A DNA stretch of 64,000 nt, from assembly GCF_009735585.1 (NCBI RefSeq), contig NZ_VJVW01000001.1, positions 419,698 to 483,697 of the forward strand. The letters run 5' to 3'. This document shows positions 44,267 to 52,805 of the stretch, one piece after another. A program made the translations under genes and the position numbers. How positions within the stretch are numbered: the first letter of the stretch is position 1; every line of letters begins with the position of its first letter. This DNA is from Christiangramia aestuarii (lineage in GTDB: Bacteria; Bacteroidota; Bacteroidia; Flavobacteriales; Flavobacteriaceae). The notes under the pieces are model-generated. The model searched no databases and was not told where the DNA came from. It worked only from the letters and a program-made list of their open reading frames with translations.

Positions 44267-45103
44267 TCAGGAATTCAGGAACTCTATGAATATTTTATTA
44301 AATTCTGCCGTGTGGGTCAAAATAAGACCGTGTGGCGCGTCCTGTATCACATGATATTCCGCATTTGGAATTATTTCAGAGCTTTTCTTACCCGAAATCT
44401 CCAGCGGAACTATCTGGTCTGCATCTCCATGTACTATAAGAGTTGGGACATCGATTTTCTTCAAATCTTCCCTGAAGTCGGTATGACCAAATGAATCGAC
44501 ACATTCCAGGGTGGCGTTAGAAGATGCCTTACAGGCAATAGCCCAGTAATAATCTGCGATCTCCTGGCTGATGCGGTCACCTACCTTATCGAAATTCAGG
44601 AACTTCTTTCCGAAACCATTTAAAAATGCCGGCCGGTCCTTTCTTATATCTTTTTTGAAACCTTCAAAAACTTCCTTCTCGATACCGTCAGGATTATCCT
44701 CTGTTTTCAGCATAAAAGGAGGCACAGCCGAGATGAGCGCAGCCTTGGATAATTTGGAAGTTCCGTAATTTCCAATATAGCGGGCTACCTCGCCACCACC
44801 CATAGAGAATCCTACAATGCTTACCTCAGACAAATCAAGCTTATTGATAATGTCATTGAGATCTTTGGCAAGATGATCATAATCGTAGTTGGTCCAGGGT
44901 TTATCACTGTCCCCAAAACCCCTTCTGTCATAGGCGATACATCTAAATCCAGCTTCTACTACCGAATTTATTTGGTATTCCCACATACGATGGCTCAGTG
45001 GCCAGCCATGGATCAGTATCACCGGCTTCCCCTCTCCATAATCTTCGTAATAGAGTTTGATGTTTTTTCCTTTTTCCTTACTCGTGGTTTCAATATAGCT
45101 CAT
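44267..45103 (-). CDS. Alpha/beta hydrolase (non-heme chloroperoxidase-like)
   Basis: A 278-residue alpha/beta-hydrolase. The oxyanion-hole motif IHGWPLSHRMW is at about 31-41, the nucleophile elbow GFSMGGGE has Ser100, the acid is Asp in VHGDADQIVP, and the base is His in DAPHGL. The DRRGFGDSDKPW and GGGEVARY segments are typical of the cofactor-free haloperoxidase/esterase group. It is cytoplasmic, with no signal peptide. It is convergent with the HEWWH lipoprotein. Natural substrate unknown; esterase or perhydrolase activity is the usual property of this group. Confidence 0.88.
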   Translation of the reverse strand: MSYIETTSKEKGKNIKLYYEDYGEGKPVILIHGWPLSHRMWEYQINSVVEAGFRCIAYDRRGFGDSDKPWTNYDYDHLAKDLNDIINKLDLSEVSIVGFSMGGGEVARYIGNYGTSKLSKAALISAVPPFMLKTEDNPDGIEKEVFEGFKKDIRKDRPAFLNGFGKKFLNFDKVGDRISQEIADYYWAIACKASSNATLECVDSFGHTDFREDLKKIDVPTLIVHGDADQIVPLEISGKKSSEIIPNAEYHVIQDAPHGLILTHTAEFNKIFIEFLNS

Positions 45104-45210
45104 AACAATTCATTTTTTTATTTAAAATATGAATGTTCAGCCCTATTAAAAAGAATAAAGGGTACTTTAGGATGTAATTAACTGTAAATCAATAAAATTT
45201 TGGAAGACCT

Positions 45211-45831
45211 TTACATAATATCAATGCTGCCCTTTCCTTCCCTTATCACCTCGGGTTCATCTGTGGTAAGATCTATTACCGTAGAAGGTATGTTATCACC
45301 ATAGCCACCGTCTATCACGATATCAACCAGATGATTCCATTTCTCTCTTATAAGCTCGGGATCTGTTCCGTATTCCAGCACCTCATCATCATCCCTGATG
45401 GAGGTAGACACAATAGGATTACCTAAGCCTTTTACGATGGCACGGCAGATATTATTATCGGGCACTCGAATCCCCACGGTCTTTTTCTTCTTAAAAACAT
45501 TAGGCAGGTTATTGCCTCCGGGAAGGATAAAGGTATACGGGCCGGGAAGGCATCTTTTAAGGATCTTGAAAGTAGCCGTATCGATCTGCTTTACATAATC
45601 TGAAAGGTTGCTCAGATCTTCGCAAACAAATGAAAAATTAGATTTTTCAAGTTTCACGTTCTTTATCTGGGCGATCTTTTCCAGGGCAGCAACATTGGTG
45701 ATATCGCAGCCCAGGCCATAGATAGTATCGGTAGGATAAATAATAAGCCCTCCTTTCCGAAGAACCTCTACTACTTTATTAATATGTTTTGGAGCCGGGT
45801 TTTCATCATAAATTTTCAGTAATTCAGCCAT
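45211..45831 (-). CDS. Sua5/YciO/YrdC family protein, YciO-like
   Basis: A 206-residue paralogue of TsaC. It has the opening IYPTDTIYGLGCD and the VGIRVPDN segment, so the fold is the same, but the catalytic pieces of TsaC are altered: KxR is replaced by K57-N-V59 and STSAN by STSIR (R146 at the Asn position). This matches the YciO subgroup, which lacks or has very weak threonylcarbamoyl-AMP synthase activity, so a different role in RNA or nucleotide binding is likely. The true tsaC is at 6413-6982. It lies upstream of nothing obvious; the neighbour 54 bp downstream is the alpha/beta hydrolase promoter side. Confidence 0.83.
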   Translation of the reverse strand: MAELLKIYDENPAPKHINKVVEVLRKGGLIIYPTDTIYGLGCDITNVAALEKIAQIKNVKLEKSNFSFVCEDLSNLSDYVKQIDTATFKILKRCLPGPYTFILPGGNNLPNVFKKKKTVGIRVPDNNICRAIVKGLGNPIVSTSIRDDDEVLEYGTDPELIREKWNHLVDIVIDGGYGDNIPSTVIDLTTDEPEVIREGKGSIDIM

Positions 45832-45885
45832 AATTAATTTTTTAAAACCTATTAATAATTATAAAATATGAAGCAGATCAATCTA

Positions 45886-46098
45886 TTAATCTGCTTTACT
45901 CACTTCACTTTCAAGTTTCAAAACCTTACTCCCGTCTTCCTGCTCGATATAAAGGGCCTTATTACCTTCTTCCCCATCACGGGTAATTTCGCTGCCATCT
46001 ATCTCTTTGGTCACTTCTTTAGTATAGGTTGAAATCACTTTACCGGTAGCGGTTCCATTACCCCATTTCCAGCTTACTTTACTTCCTTCTCTTATCAT
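45886..46098 (-). CDS. DUF2945/HVA1 family Tudor-like protein
   Basis: A 70-residue cytoplasmic protein. REGSKVSWKWGNGTATGKVIS followed by KEIDGSEITRDGEEGNKALYIEQEDGSKVLKLESEV is the hypervirulence-associated/Tudor (DUF2945) pattern found across bacteria and fungi. Function in bacteria is unknown. It is a stand-alone gene 54 bp upstream of the YciO-like gene on the same strand and may share its transcript. An inverted repeat overlaps its stop codon but lacks a T-run. Confidence 0.82.
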   Translation of the reverse strand: MIREGSKVSWKWGNGTATGKVISTYTKEVTKEIDGSEITRDGEEGNKALYIEQEDGSKVLKLESEVSKAD

Positions 46099-46250
46099 TT
46101 TTTTCTTTTCAAGATAAAGAATATTCAGCAGTATTTTTCTCGATTATCGCTCTGGAGAATTAATTTATATCATTTTTAACAGGTTGTATTACCGGAAGAA
46201 GCCTTTCCTGAAGCAACCATACTGGAATAAAGAAGCCTAGGGAAAATGCA

Positions 46251-46277
46251 AAAAAAAGAGCCCTCAAGGGGGCTCTT
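46251..46277 (-). terminator. Intrinsic terminator downstream of the UvrD/PcrA helicase gene
   Basis: Stem AGAGCCC / GGGCTCT; read on the minus strand the right half is followed by a T-run (the seven A's at 46251-46257). It is about 100 bp past the helicase stop. Confidence 0.8.
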
Positions 46278-46379
46278 AAAAACTTCGTTTTGTTTGGTTA
46301 TTGAAACTCAAACAATTGTAGGGATCATTTAAATCTCCTAGCTAATATATGTAAAAATTACGTTTTACCTAAATTTAAA

Positions 46380-48701
46380 TTAAGAGAGCACTTTTAACTT
46401 GGCGAAGCGCAGTAACAATTTTTTGATGCCGCCCTGGTCAAAATCTATTTCGGCTTTCCTGTCCTGCCCTGCTCCTTCGAGTTTAAGCACCTTTCCTTTT
46501 CCAAAACGCATATGTTCCACCTCATTTCCTTCTGAAAGTTCCAGGGTATTTCTTGCCTTGGCAGGTTCAGAAGCAGCCGGTTTCAGCTTTCTGAGCTTAC
46601 GCAACTGCTCTTCTGAAGGTTTATGTGCCGGTGGTGGCGTGCCGCCCTTAGGTTTAGTAGTTCTAAGTTTAGACTTATCTACCTCGTCTCCGAATATATC
46701 TGTGTCTATAAGCGGCTTATATTTATAATCATCCTGAGGCACGAGAAGTTCGAGGTACTGGTCGTCTATCTCCTCGATAAAACGGCTGGGCTCGGCATCT
46801 ACCAGTTTACCCCAGCGGTAACGTGAAAGTGTATAAGTCAGGTAGGCCTGTTTTTCGGCACGGGTAAGTGCAACGTAAAAAAGCCTTCTTTCTTCTTCAA
46901 GTTCGCTTCGAGTGTTCATACTCATGGCTGAAGGGAAAAGGTCTTCCTCCATCCCCACGATATATACGTAAGGGAATTCAAGCCCCTTAGCCAGGTGAAT
47001 GGTCATAAGTGCCACCCGGTCCTCATCCCCGGTATCATTATCCAGGTCAGTCGCCAGGGCCACATCTTCCAAAAATTCGGCCAGGGAACCGTTGGCATCT
47101 GCCAGTTCCTTCTGCCCTTCCACGAAGTCACGAATACCATTCAGCAATTCCTCAATATTTTCGATTCTCGCGATCCCCTCCGGAGTTCCATCCTTTTTCA
47201 GCTCCTGCACCAGGCCAGTCTTTTTAGTAACGGTATCGGCAAGCTGAAAGGCATCACTGGTTTCGTTCATGATCGCGAAGCTTTTGATCATGTTCACAAA
47301 ATTCTCCAGTTTGGTCTGGGTTCCGCGATTGATATTCAGGTTTAACTGGCTCAGGTTTTCGATAACCTCAAAAATGGAACGATTGTGTTCCTTAGCCGCA
47401 ATAGATAGCCTGTCCATGGTGGTCATTCCAATTCCCCGGGAAGGATAATTGATCACCCGTTTAAGGGCTTCCTCGTCTTTCGGATTCAGAATAAGCCTTA
47501 GATAGGCAAGCACATCTTTGATCTCTTTACGCTGATAGAACGAAAGCCCACCGTAGATTCGGTATGGGATATCCCGTTTTCTCAAGGCGTCTTCCATCGC
47601 TCTACTCTGAGCATTGGTCCTGTAAAGGATCGCAAAATCACCATTGTTCAGCTGGTGCTGCATCTTGTTCTCAAAAATGGAACTGGCCACGTAACGGCCT
47701 TCCTCACCATCGGTTAACAGCCTGTTCACGATGATCTTGGGACCATCATCATTAGCCGTCCAAACTACCTTCTCCAGCTTGGTCTTGTTCTTATCTATAA
47801 TCGAATTGGCCGCATTTACGATATTCTTGGTAGAGCGGTAATTCTGCTCCAGCCTATACATCTGTACATTATCGTAATCTTTCTGGAAGTTCAGGATGTT
47901 GTTGATATTCGCTCCACGGAAGGCGTAGATACTCTGGGCATCATCTCCCACCACGCAAATATTCTGAAATTTATCTGAAAGCGCCCTTACGATAAGGTAT
48001 TGAGAGTGGTTGGTATCCTGGTACTCATCAACCAGAATATATTTAAACCTGCTCTGATATTTATGCAATACATCGGGAAACCTGTTAAGAAGCTCATTGG
48101 TCTTTAGCAGAAGATCATCAAAATCCATGGCTCCTGCTTTAAAACAACGGTCCACATATTCCTTATAGATCTCGCCAAGTCTCGGTTTTTTGGACATGGC
48201 ATCTGCCTCCTGTAATTCAGGATTCTGAAAATACGCCTTTACTGTGATAAGGCTGTTCTTATAAGAGGAGATCCGGTTATAGACCTGCTTGTATTTATAA
48301 ACATCCTTATCCAGCCTCATATCTTTAATGATAGCCCGAATCACCGAATGGGAATCCTGGGTATCATAAATGGTGAAATTCGAAGGGTAACCCAGTTTAT
48401 CGGCTTCAAACCTCAGCATTTTTGCAAAAATAGAATGGAAAGTTCCCATCCAAAGGTTCTTGGCCTCGCTGTTCCCTACGATCTGGGCGATACGATGTTT
48501 CATCTCACGCGCTGCCTTATTGGTAAAGGTGAGGGCAAGAATATTAAAGGCGTCTACCCCCTGGTTCATCAGGTATGCGATCCTAAAAGTAAGCACACGG
48601 GTTTTACCAGAACCAGCTCCGGCAATTACGATCATGGGTCCATCTTTTTGCAGCACCGGAGCCCTTTGTGCATCATTCAATCCAGCTAAATAAGCTTCCA
48701 A
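46380..48701 (-). CDS. ATP-dependent 3'-5' DNA helicase, UvrD/PcrA family
   Basis: A 773-residue superfamily 1A helicase used in excision and mismatch repair and in removing RecA. Walker A GAGSGKTRV is at about 28-36, motif Ia LTFTNKAAREM, motif II ILVDEYQDTNHSQY, motif III VVGDDAQSIYAFRGA, motif IV YRLEQNYRS, motif V IHLAKGLEFPYVYI and motif VI YVALTRAEKQAYL. The C-terminus has a Tudor-like VEHMRFGKGKVLKLEG segment as in PcrA. The frame opens at 48860, but homology begins at the TTG at 48701 (MEAYLAGLNDAQ), preceded by GGAG; the upstream 53 residues are not helicase-like. Confidence 0.94.
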   Translation of the reverse strand: MEAYLAGLNDAQRAPVLQKDGPMIVIAGAGSGKTRVLTFRIAYLMNQGVDAFNILALTFTNKAAREMKHRIAQIVGNSEAKNLWMGTFHSIFAKMLRFEADKLGYPSNFTIYDTQDSHSVIRAIIKDMRLDKDVYKYKQVYNRISSYKNSLITVKAYFQNPELQEADAMSKKPRLGEIYKEYVDRCFKAGAMDFDDLLLKTNELLNRFPDVLHKYQSRFKYILVDEYQDTNHSQYLIVRALSDKFQNICVVGDDAQSIYAFRGANINNILNFQKDYDNVQMYRLEQNYRSTKNIVNAANSIIDKNKTKLEKVVWTANDDGPKIIVNRLLTDGEEGRYVASSIFENKMQHQLNNGDFAILYRTNAQSRAMEDALRKRDIPYRIYGGLSFYQRKEIKDVLAYLRLILNPKDEEALKRVINYPSRGIGMTTMDRLSIAAKEHNRSIFEVIENLSQLNLNINRGTQTKLENFVNMIKSFAIMNETSDAFQLADTVTKKTGLVQELKKDGTPEGIARIENIEELLNGIRDFVEGQKELADANGSLAEFLEDVALATDLDNDTGDEDRVALMTIHLAKGLEFPYVYIVGMEEDLFPSAMSMNTRSELEEERRLFYVALTRAEKQAYLTYTLSRYRWGKLVDAEPSRFIEEIDDQYLELLVPQDDYKYKPLIDTDIFGDEVDKSKLRTTKPKGGTPPPAHKPSEEQLRKLRKLKPAASEPAKARNTLELSEGNEVEHMRFGKGKVLKLEGAGQDRKAEIDFDQGGIKKLLLRFAKLKVLS

Positions 48702-48858
48702 ATTTTCTCCGTTTTTTAAAAGCTGAAAGGTAACCAAAATGCTTAAAAAAGGAAACTCCAAACACCTGGTTTTTTTAAACAATTGGCTTTGGCCTTCCAG
48801 CAGTGAGCTAGAATTTAATATCTTTAAAAACCCAACTAAAAACCGCTGAAGAGCATTC

Positions 48859-49395
48859 ATGAAAAATTACTTATTTCTGCTTAGCCTGCTATGGACCTCT
48901 ATGACTTTTTCCCAGGAACTAAAGCAGGGAGACCTTATCCCTGATTACGGAAAAACTTATCCCATATCCTCCCCTGGTTTCAAAACCGATACGCTTTCTA
49001 AAATGAAGGTCGTTTTTGATGTGAATCGAAGTTTCGCTGAAGAAGAGCCAAACAAACTTATCGAAACAGCTGCGCGCTACCTCAATATGCATGAACATGC
49101 CGGCGTGCCACCAGAAAATATGGAAGTGGCACTCGTGATCCATGGAAAAGCAGTAAATGATGTCCTGCAGGACCGGTATTACCGGGATGAATTTCCCGGC
49201 CAGGAAGCCAATCCTAACCTGCCCTTACTGGATGCTCTGGCAGAAAACGGTGTAAAGATCATTGTTTGCGGGCAAAGCGCCACACATTATGGGGTTACCC
49301 GGGAAAAAATGGATGAAAATGCAAGCATGGCGCTTTCGGCCATGACCGCATTAGTTCAGCTACAAAACGATAATTACCGAATCATAAACTTTTAA
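48859..49395 (+). CDS. Exported DsrE/DsrF-like protein
   Basis: A 178-residue protein with a signal peptide (KNYLFLLSLLWTSMTFSQ) and a DsrE-like alpha/beta domain: VVFDVNRSF, VALVIHGKAVNDVL (about 94-107), then NGVKIIVCGQSATHYGVTREKM with the single conserved Cys near residue 134. DsrE-family proteins transfer sulfur or bind small thiols; export makes a periplasmic thiol role possible, but this is inference. It heads a four-gene unit with spacings of 7 bp, a 1-bp overlap and 11 bp to the following genes. It is divergent from the UvrD/PcrA-like helicase. Confidence 0.75.
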   Translation: MKNYLFLLSLLWTSMTFSQELKQGDLIPDYGKTYPISSPGFKTDTLSKMKVVFDVNRSFAEEEPNKLIETAARYLNMHEHAGVPPENMEVALVIHGKAVNDVLQDRYYRDEFPGQEANPNLPLLDALAENGVKIIVCGQSATHYGVTREKMDENASMALSAMTALVQLQNDNYRIINF

Positions 49396-49402
49396 ATTCC
49401 CT

Positions 49403-50677
49403 ATGAAGAAAATTATATCATTATTTGCGCTATTAATGTTCGGCATTGGCCATGCCCAGGAAGTGATCCCAGAAGAGGAATTCAAAAACATTGAAGAAAA
49501 GGTCATTGAGTGGAGAAGGGATTTTCACCAAAACCCCGAGCTGTCCAACCGTGAGTTCAATACTGCAGAAAAAATTGCCAGTTATTTGAATTCCCTGGGT
49601 ATAGAAACAAAGACCGGCATCGCCAAAACCGGAGTCGTAGGCATCCTAAAAGGTGACAACCCGGGAAAGACGGTAGCCCTGAGAGCAGATATAGATGCAC
49701 TGCCGGTGACCGAGAAGAATGATCTTGCCTTCAAATCTGAGGTTACCACTGAATTCCTGGGTACCAAAACCGGGGTGATGCATGCCTGCGGTCATGATAC
49801 GCATACCGCGATCCTTATGGGCACTGCCAAGATTCTTTCAGAAAACAAGGATAAGATCAACGGAACGGTAAAATTCATTTTCCAGCCTGCCGAAGAAGGA
49901 CCGCCCCCGGGCGAAAAAGGTGGAGCTAGCCTTATGATCGCTGAAGGGGTACTACAAAATCCCGACGTGGATGCCATTTTTGGCCTCCATATAAACGCAG
50001 CTACCCCCGTAGGAACCATCAAATATAAACCCGAAGGCACCATGGCTGCCGTAGAAAGATTCGTAGTGAAGGTAAAGGGAAAACAGGCGCATGGCTCTGC
50101 TCCCTGGAGCGGCGTAGACCCCATCCTCATCTCTGCCAAGATCATCGATGGCTTCCAGACCATTATCAGCCGTAATGCCGACCTCACCGAATCTGCCTCG
50201 GTAATCACCGTGGGCAAGATCACCAGTGGGGTAAGGTTCAATATTATCCCCGAAACTGCCGAAATGATTGGAACCGTGAGGACCCTGGATCCCAAGAACA
50301 AGGAATTGATCATACATAGAATGACCGACATGGCTTCTACCATCGCAGAGGCCTATGGTGGTGAAGCTGAGATCGAATTTCAGAACAATACTGCCATCAC
50401 CTTCAACGATCCTGGGCTCACCAGTAAAATGCTGCCCAGCCTTAAAAAAGTTGCTGGAGAAGATAATGTAAAATTGATGAAGGCCACCACGGGAGGAGAA
50501 GATTTCTCATTTTTCCAGGAAAAAGTGCCTGGTCTCTATTTCTTCCTGGGTGGGATGCCGGTAGACGCTGAACCAACCAGGCACCATACCCCCGATTTTT
50601 ATATAGATGAAAGCGGGCTCCTGCTGGGCGTTAAAACCATGACCCAGTTAACCCTGGATTATCTAAACAAGGCCTGA
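49403..50677 (+). CDS. Exported M20 family amidohydrolase
   Basis: A 424-residue zinc amidohydrolase of the M20D (aminoacylase/IAA-amino-acid hydrolase) group, with a signal peptide (KKIISLFALLMFGIGHAQ). Metal-site pieces are HACGHDTHTAIL (about 127-138), FQPAEEGPPPGEKGG (catalytic Glu pair), FGLHINAATPVG and the distal RHHTPDFYID. The lid/dimerisation domain runs from about 200 to 310. It likely cleaves N-acyl amino acids or peptides in the periplasm. It sits 7 bp after the DsrE gene and its TGA overlaps the ATG of the next gene. Confidence 0.92.
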   Translation: MKKIISLFALLMFGIGHAQEVIPEEEFKNIEEKVIEWRRDFHQNPELSNREFNTAEKIASYLNSLGIETKTGIAKTGVVGILKGDNPGKTVALRADIDALPVTEKNDLAFKSEVTTEFLGTKTGVMHACGHDTHTAILMGTAKILSENKDKINGTVKFIFQPAEEGPPPGEKGGASLMIAEGVLQNPDVDAIFGLHINAATPVGTIKYKPEGTMAAVERFVVKVKGKQAHGSAPWSGVDPILISAKIIDGFQTIISRNADLTESASVITVGKITSGVRFNIIPETAEMIGTVRTLDPKNKELIIHRMTDMASTIAEAYGGEAEIEFQNNTAITFNDPGLTSKMLPSLKKVAGEDNVKLMKATTGGEDFSFFQEKVPGLYFFLGGMPVDAEPTRHHTPDFYIDESGLLLGVKTMTQLTLDYLNKA

Positions 50678-52272
50678 TGCAGGAAGTACTCGATTTTTTA
50701 GCGAACATACCCTGGTGGGCCTGGATATTAATCATCCTGCTCATCATTGCCATTGGCGATATATTTTTCAATAAGAAACATACCATAAAGCATAATTTTC
50801 CCATCGTGGGACATTTAAGGTATGCACTGGAGAGCATAGGCCCGGAATTGCGACAGTATATAGTGGCCAACAACCGGGAAGAGCTTCCCTTTAACCGCAG
50901 GGAACGCGGATGGATCTACGCTTCAGCCAAAAACGTGAACAATTACGAGGGCTTTGGGACAGACCAGGATATATTCTCCACGCATTATATATTCATCAAT
51001 AATGCCCTTCTGCCTTATAAACTGCCCAATGGTCATCCCAATATCAAGAATTCAGGTTTGATCCCTTCCGCCAAGGTAATGGGTGCCTGGAACAAACGAA
51101 AAAGGCCTTATCGACCAGCCTCGATCATTAATATCTCTGCCATGAGCTATGGATCCCTTTCTGCCCGGGCCATTGAATCTTTGAATGAAGGTTGTAAGCT
51201 TTCCGGCGCCTATCATAATACCGGTGAAGGCGGGCTTTCCCCATACCACCAAAAGGGAGCCGATGTTGTTTTTCAAATTGGCACCGGATATTTTGGGGTT
51301 AGAGACCAGGATGGTAATTTTTCCATGGAGAAATTAGTAAAGCTGGTACAGGAAAATCCGCAGGTAAGGGCTATAGAACTAAAACTATCACAAGGGGCTA
51401 AACCAGGCAAAGGTGGGGTATTACCTGCAGCGAAAATATCGAAAGAGATCTCAGAGATACGCGGTGTTCCTATGGGTAAGGATGTAGTTTCGCCTCCCTA
51501 CCATTCCACTTTCGATGATGTAGAAGGCATGGTTGAATTCGTGGAAAAGATGGCCCAGGCTACCGGCCTTCCGGTAGGAATCAAATCGGCAGTAGGCCAG
51601 CTTAAGGACTGGGAAAAACTGGCGAAGATCATGCAGGAAAAAGATCACGGCCCCGATTTTATCTCCATAGACGGTGGTGAAGGAGGTACAGGTGCGGCAC
51701 CTCCCAGCTTTGCAGATCACGTTTCCCTGCCCTGGATTTACGCATTTACCGATATTTACAAGATCTTCCAGCGGTATAAACTTACCGAAAGGATAGTATT
51801 TGTAGCGGCAGGGAAACTTGGATTTCCGGCAAAGGCTGCCATGGCTTTCGCCCTTGGAGCCGATATCATAAACGTGGCCAGAGAAGCCATGATGAGCGTT
51901 GGATGTATACAGGCACAAAGCTGCCACACCAATACCTGCCCTACCGGAGTGGCCACCCAGAACAAATGGCTGCAATCTGGCATTAACGTAAAAGACAAGG
52001 CCATGCGTACCAATTTCTACTTTGTGAAATTCAGAAAAGAGTTGCTACAGATAAGCCATGCCTGCGGATATGAGCATCCCTGCCAGTTCCGTACAGACGA
52101 TGTAGACATCAACCTTAGCGATAAGAATCTGGCAAAAACCCTGGCAACTACTTTTTCTTACCATAAAGATGAAGTAAATTTCGCCTCTGTACAGCAACTC
52201 CTGGATTGTCCCCATCTTGGTGGTAACCTCAACCTTGAACATATGCGACAAACAGAAGATGCCATAGATTAA
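50677..52272 (+). CDS. FMN-binding glutamate synthase family protein, membrane-anchored
   Basis: A 531-residue protein with an N-terminal membrane segment (about 9-32) and the FMN/Fe-S central domain of glutamate synthase. INISAMSYGSLSARAIESLNEG (about 150-171), GEGGLSPYH, PGKGGVLPAAKIS and ISIDGGEGGTGAAPPSF are FMN/substrate-loop motifs, and CIQAQSCHTNTCPTG carries the three cysteines of the 3Fe-4S cluster. It lacks the glutaminase domain of GltB, so it is not a complete GOGAT; its reaction is unknown. It overlaps the M20 gene by one base. Confidence 0.87.
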   Translation: MQEVLDFLANIPWWAWILIILLIIAIGDIFFNKKHTIKHNFPIVGHLRYALESIGPELRQYIVANNREELPFNRRERGWIYASAKNVNNYEGFGTDQDIFSTHYIFINNALLPYKLPNGHPNIKNSGLIPSAKVMGAWNKRKRPYRPASIINISAMSYGSLSARAIESLNEGCKLSGAYHNTGEGGLSPYHQKGADVVFQIGTGYFGVRDQDGNFSMEKLVKLVQENPQVRAIELKLSQGAKPGKGGVLPAAKISKEISEIRGVPMGKDVVSPPYHSTFDDVEGMVEFVEKMAQATGLPVGIKSAVGQLKDWEKLAKIMQEKDHGPDFISIDGGEGGTGAAPPSFADHVSLPWIYAFTDIYKIFQRYKLTERIVFVAAGKLGFPAKAAMAFALGADIINVAREAMMSVGCIQAQSCHTNTCPTGVATQNKWLQSGINVKDKAMRTNFYFVKFRKELLQISHACGYEHPCQFRTDDVDINLSDKNLAKTLATTFSYHKDEVNFASVQQLLDCPHLGGNLNLEHMRQTEDAID

Positions 52273-52283
52273 AATTAATATTA

Positions 52284-52805
52284 ATGAATCAGACTGAGAT
52301 CCTCGATTTTCTATACGCCATTTTACCTGCCATCGTGGTAGGTTTTGTTTCTTTTTATTTTTTCAGCAGTTACTCCAAAAACGAAGAGAACAGGAGACGT
52401 TTTCTGCTTTTACGAGAAAAACAGAAAACTTCACTACCAATTAGACTACAGGCCTACGAAAGACTTGCCCTACTTTTGGAAAGGATCTCTCCGGGACAGA
52501 TCCTGTTCAGGGTAAAACCAACCTCTGAGGACGCCGACATGTATGCAAACCTACTAATCGCAAATATCGAGCAGGAATTCGAGCATAACCTGGCGCAACA
52601 GATCTATGTAAGCAATGATTGCTGGGACTATGTAAAAACGGCAAAGAATGCTACCATCACTCTGATTCGAAAAGCTACCGAAAAGGAAGAAGTAAATACC
52701 ACCGATGAATTACGCCAGGTGATCTTAAAGAATATGATGGACAAGCAGGCTCCAACAGATGCCGCTCTTTCTTACATTAAAAAAGAGGTTAAAAGCCTAA
52801 CTTAA
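52284..52805 (+). CDS. Membrane-anchored hypothetical protein (Bacteroidetes-conserved, DUF7935-like)
   Basis: A 173-residue protein with one N-terminal hydrophobic segment (about 10-28, YAILPAIVVGFVSFYFFS) and a cytoplasmic alpha-helical domain: RLQAYERLALLLERISPGQILFRV and ANIEQEFEHNLAQQIYVSNDCWDYVKTAKN. Such proteins are common in Flavobacteriia but have no assigned function. It begins 11 bp after the FMN enzyme and is likely part of its operon. Its last 17 bp overlap the 3' end of the convergent patatin gene. Confidence 0.65.
   Translation: MNQTEILDFLYAILPAIVVGFVSFYFFSSYSKNEENRRRFLLLREKQKTSLPIRLQAYERLALLLERISPGQILFRVKPTSEDADMYANLLIANIEQEFEHNLAQQIYVSNDCWDYVKTAKNATITLIRKATEKEEVNTTDELRQVILKNMMDKQAPTDAALSYIKKEVKSLT

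Noticed and set aside
45871-45896. Inverted repeat AAGCAGAT / ATCTGCTT at the end of the HVA1-like gene as a terminator.
   Set aside because: It has no T-run on either side, a 10-nt loop and only an 8-bp stem overlapping the stop codon.
48702-48860. N-terminal extension of the UvrD/PcrA helicase.
   Set aside because: The extra 53 residues have no helicase similarity and lie in the intergenic region; the TTG at 48701 fits the family start.
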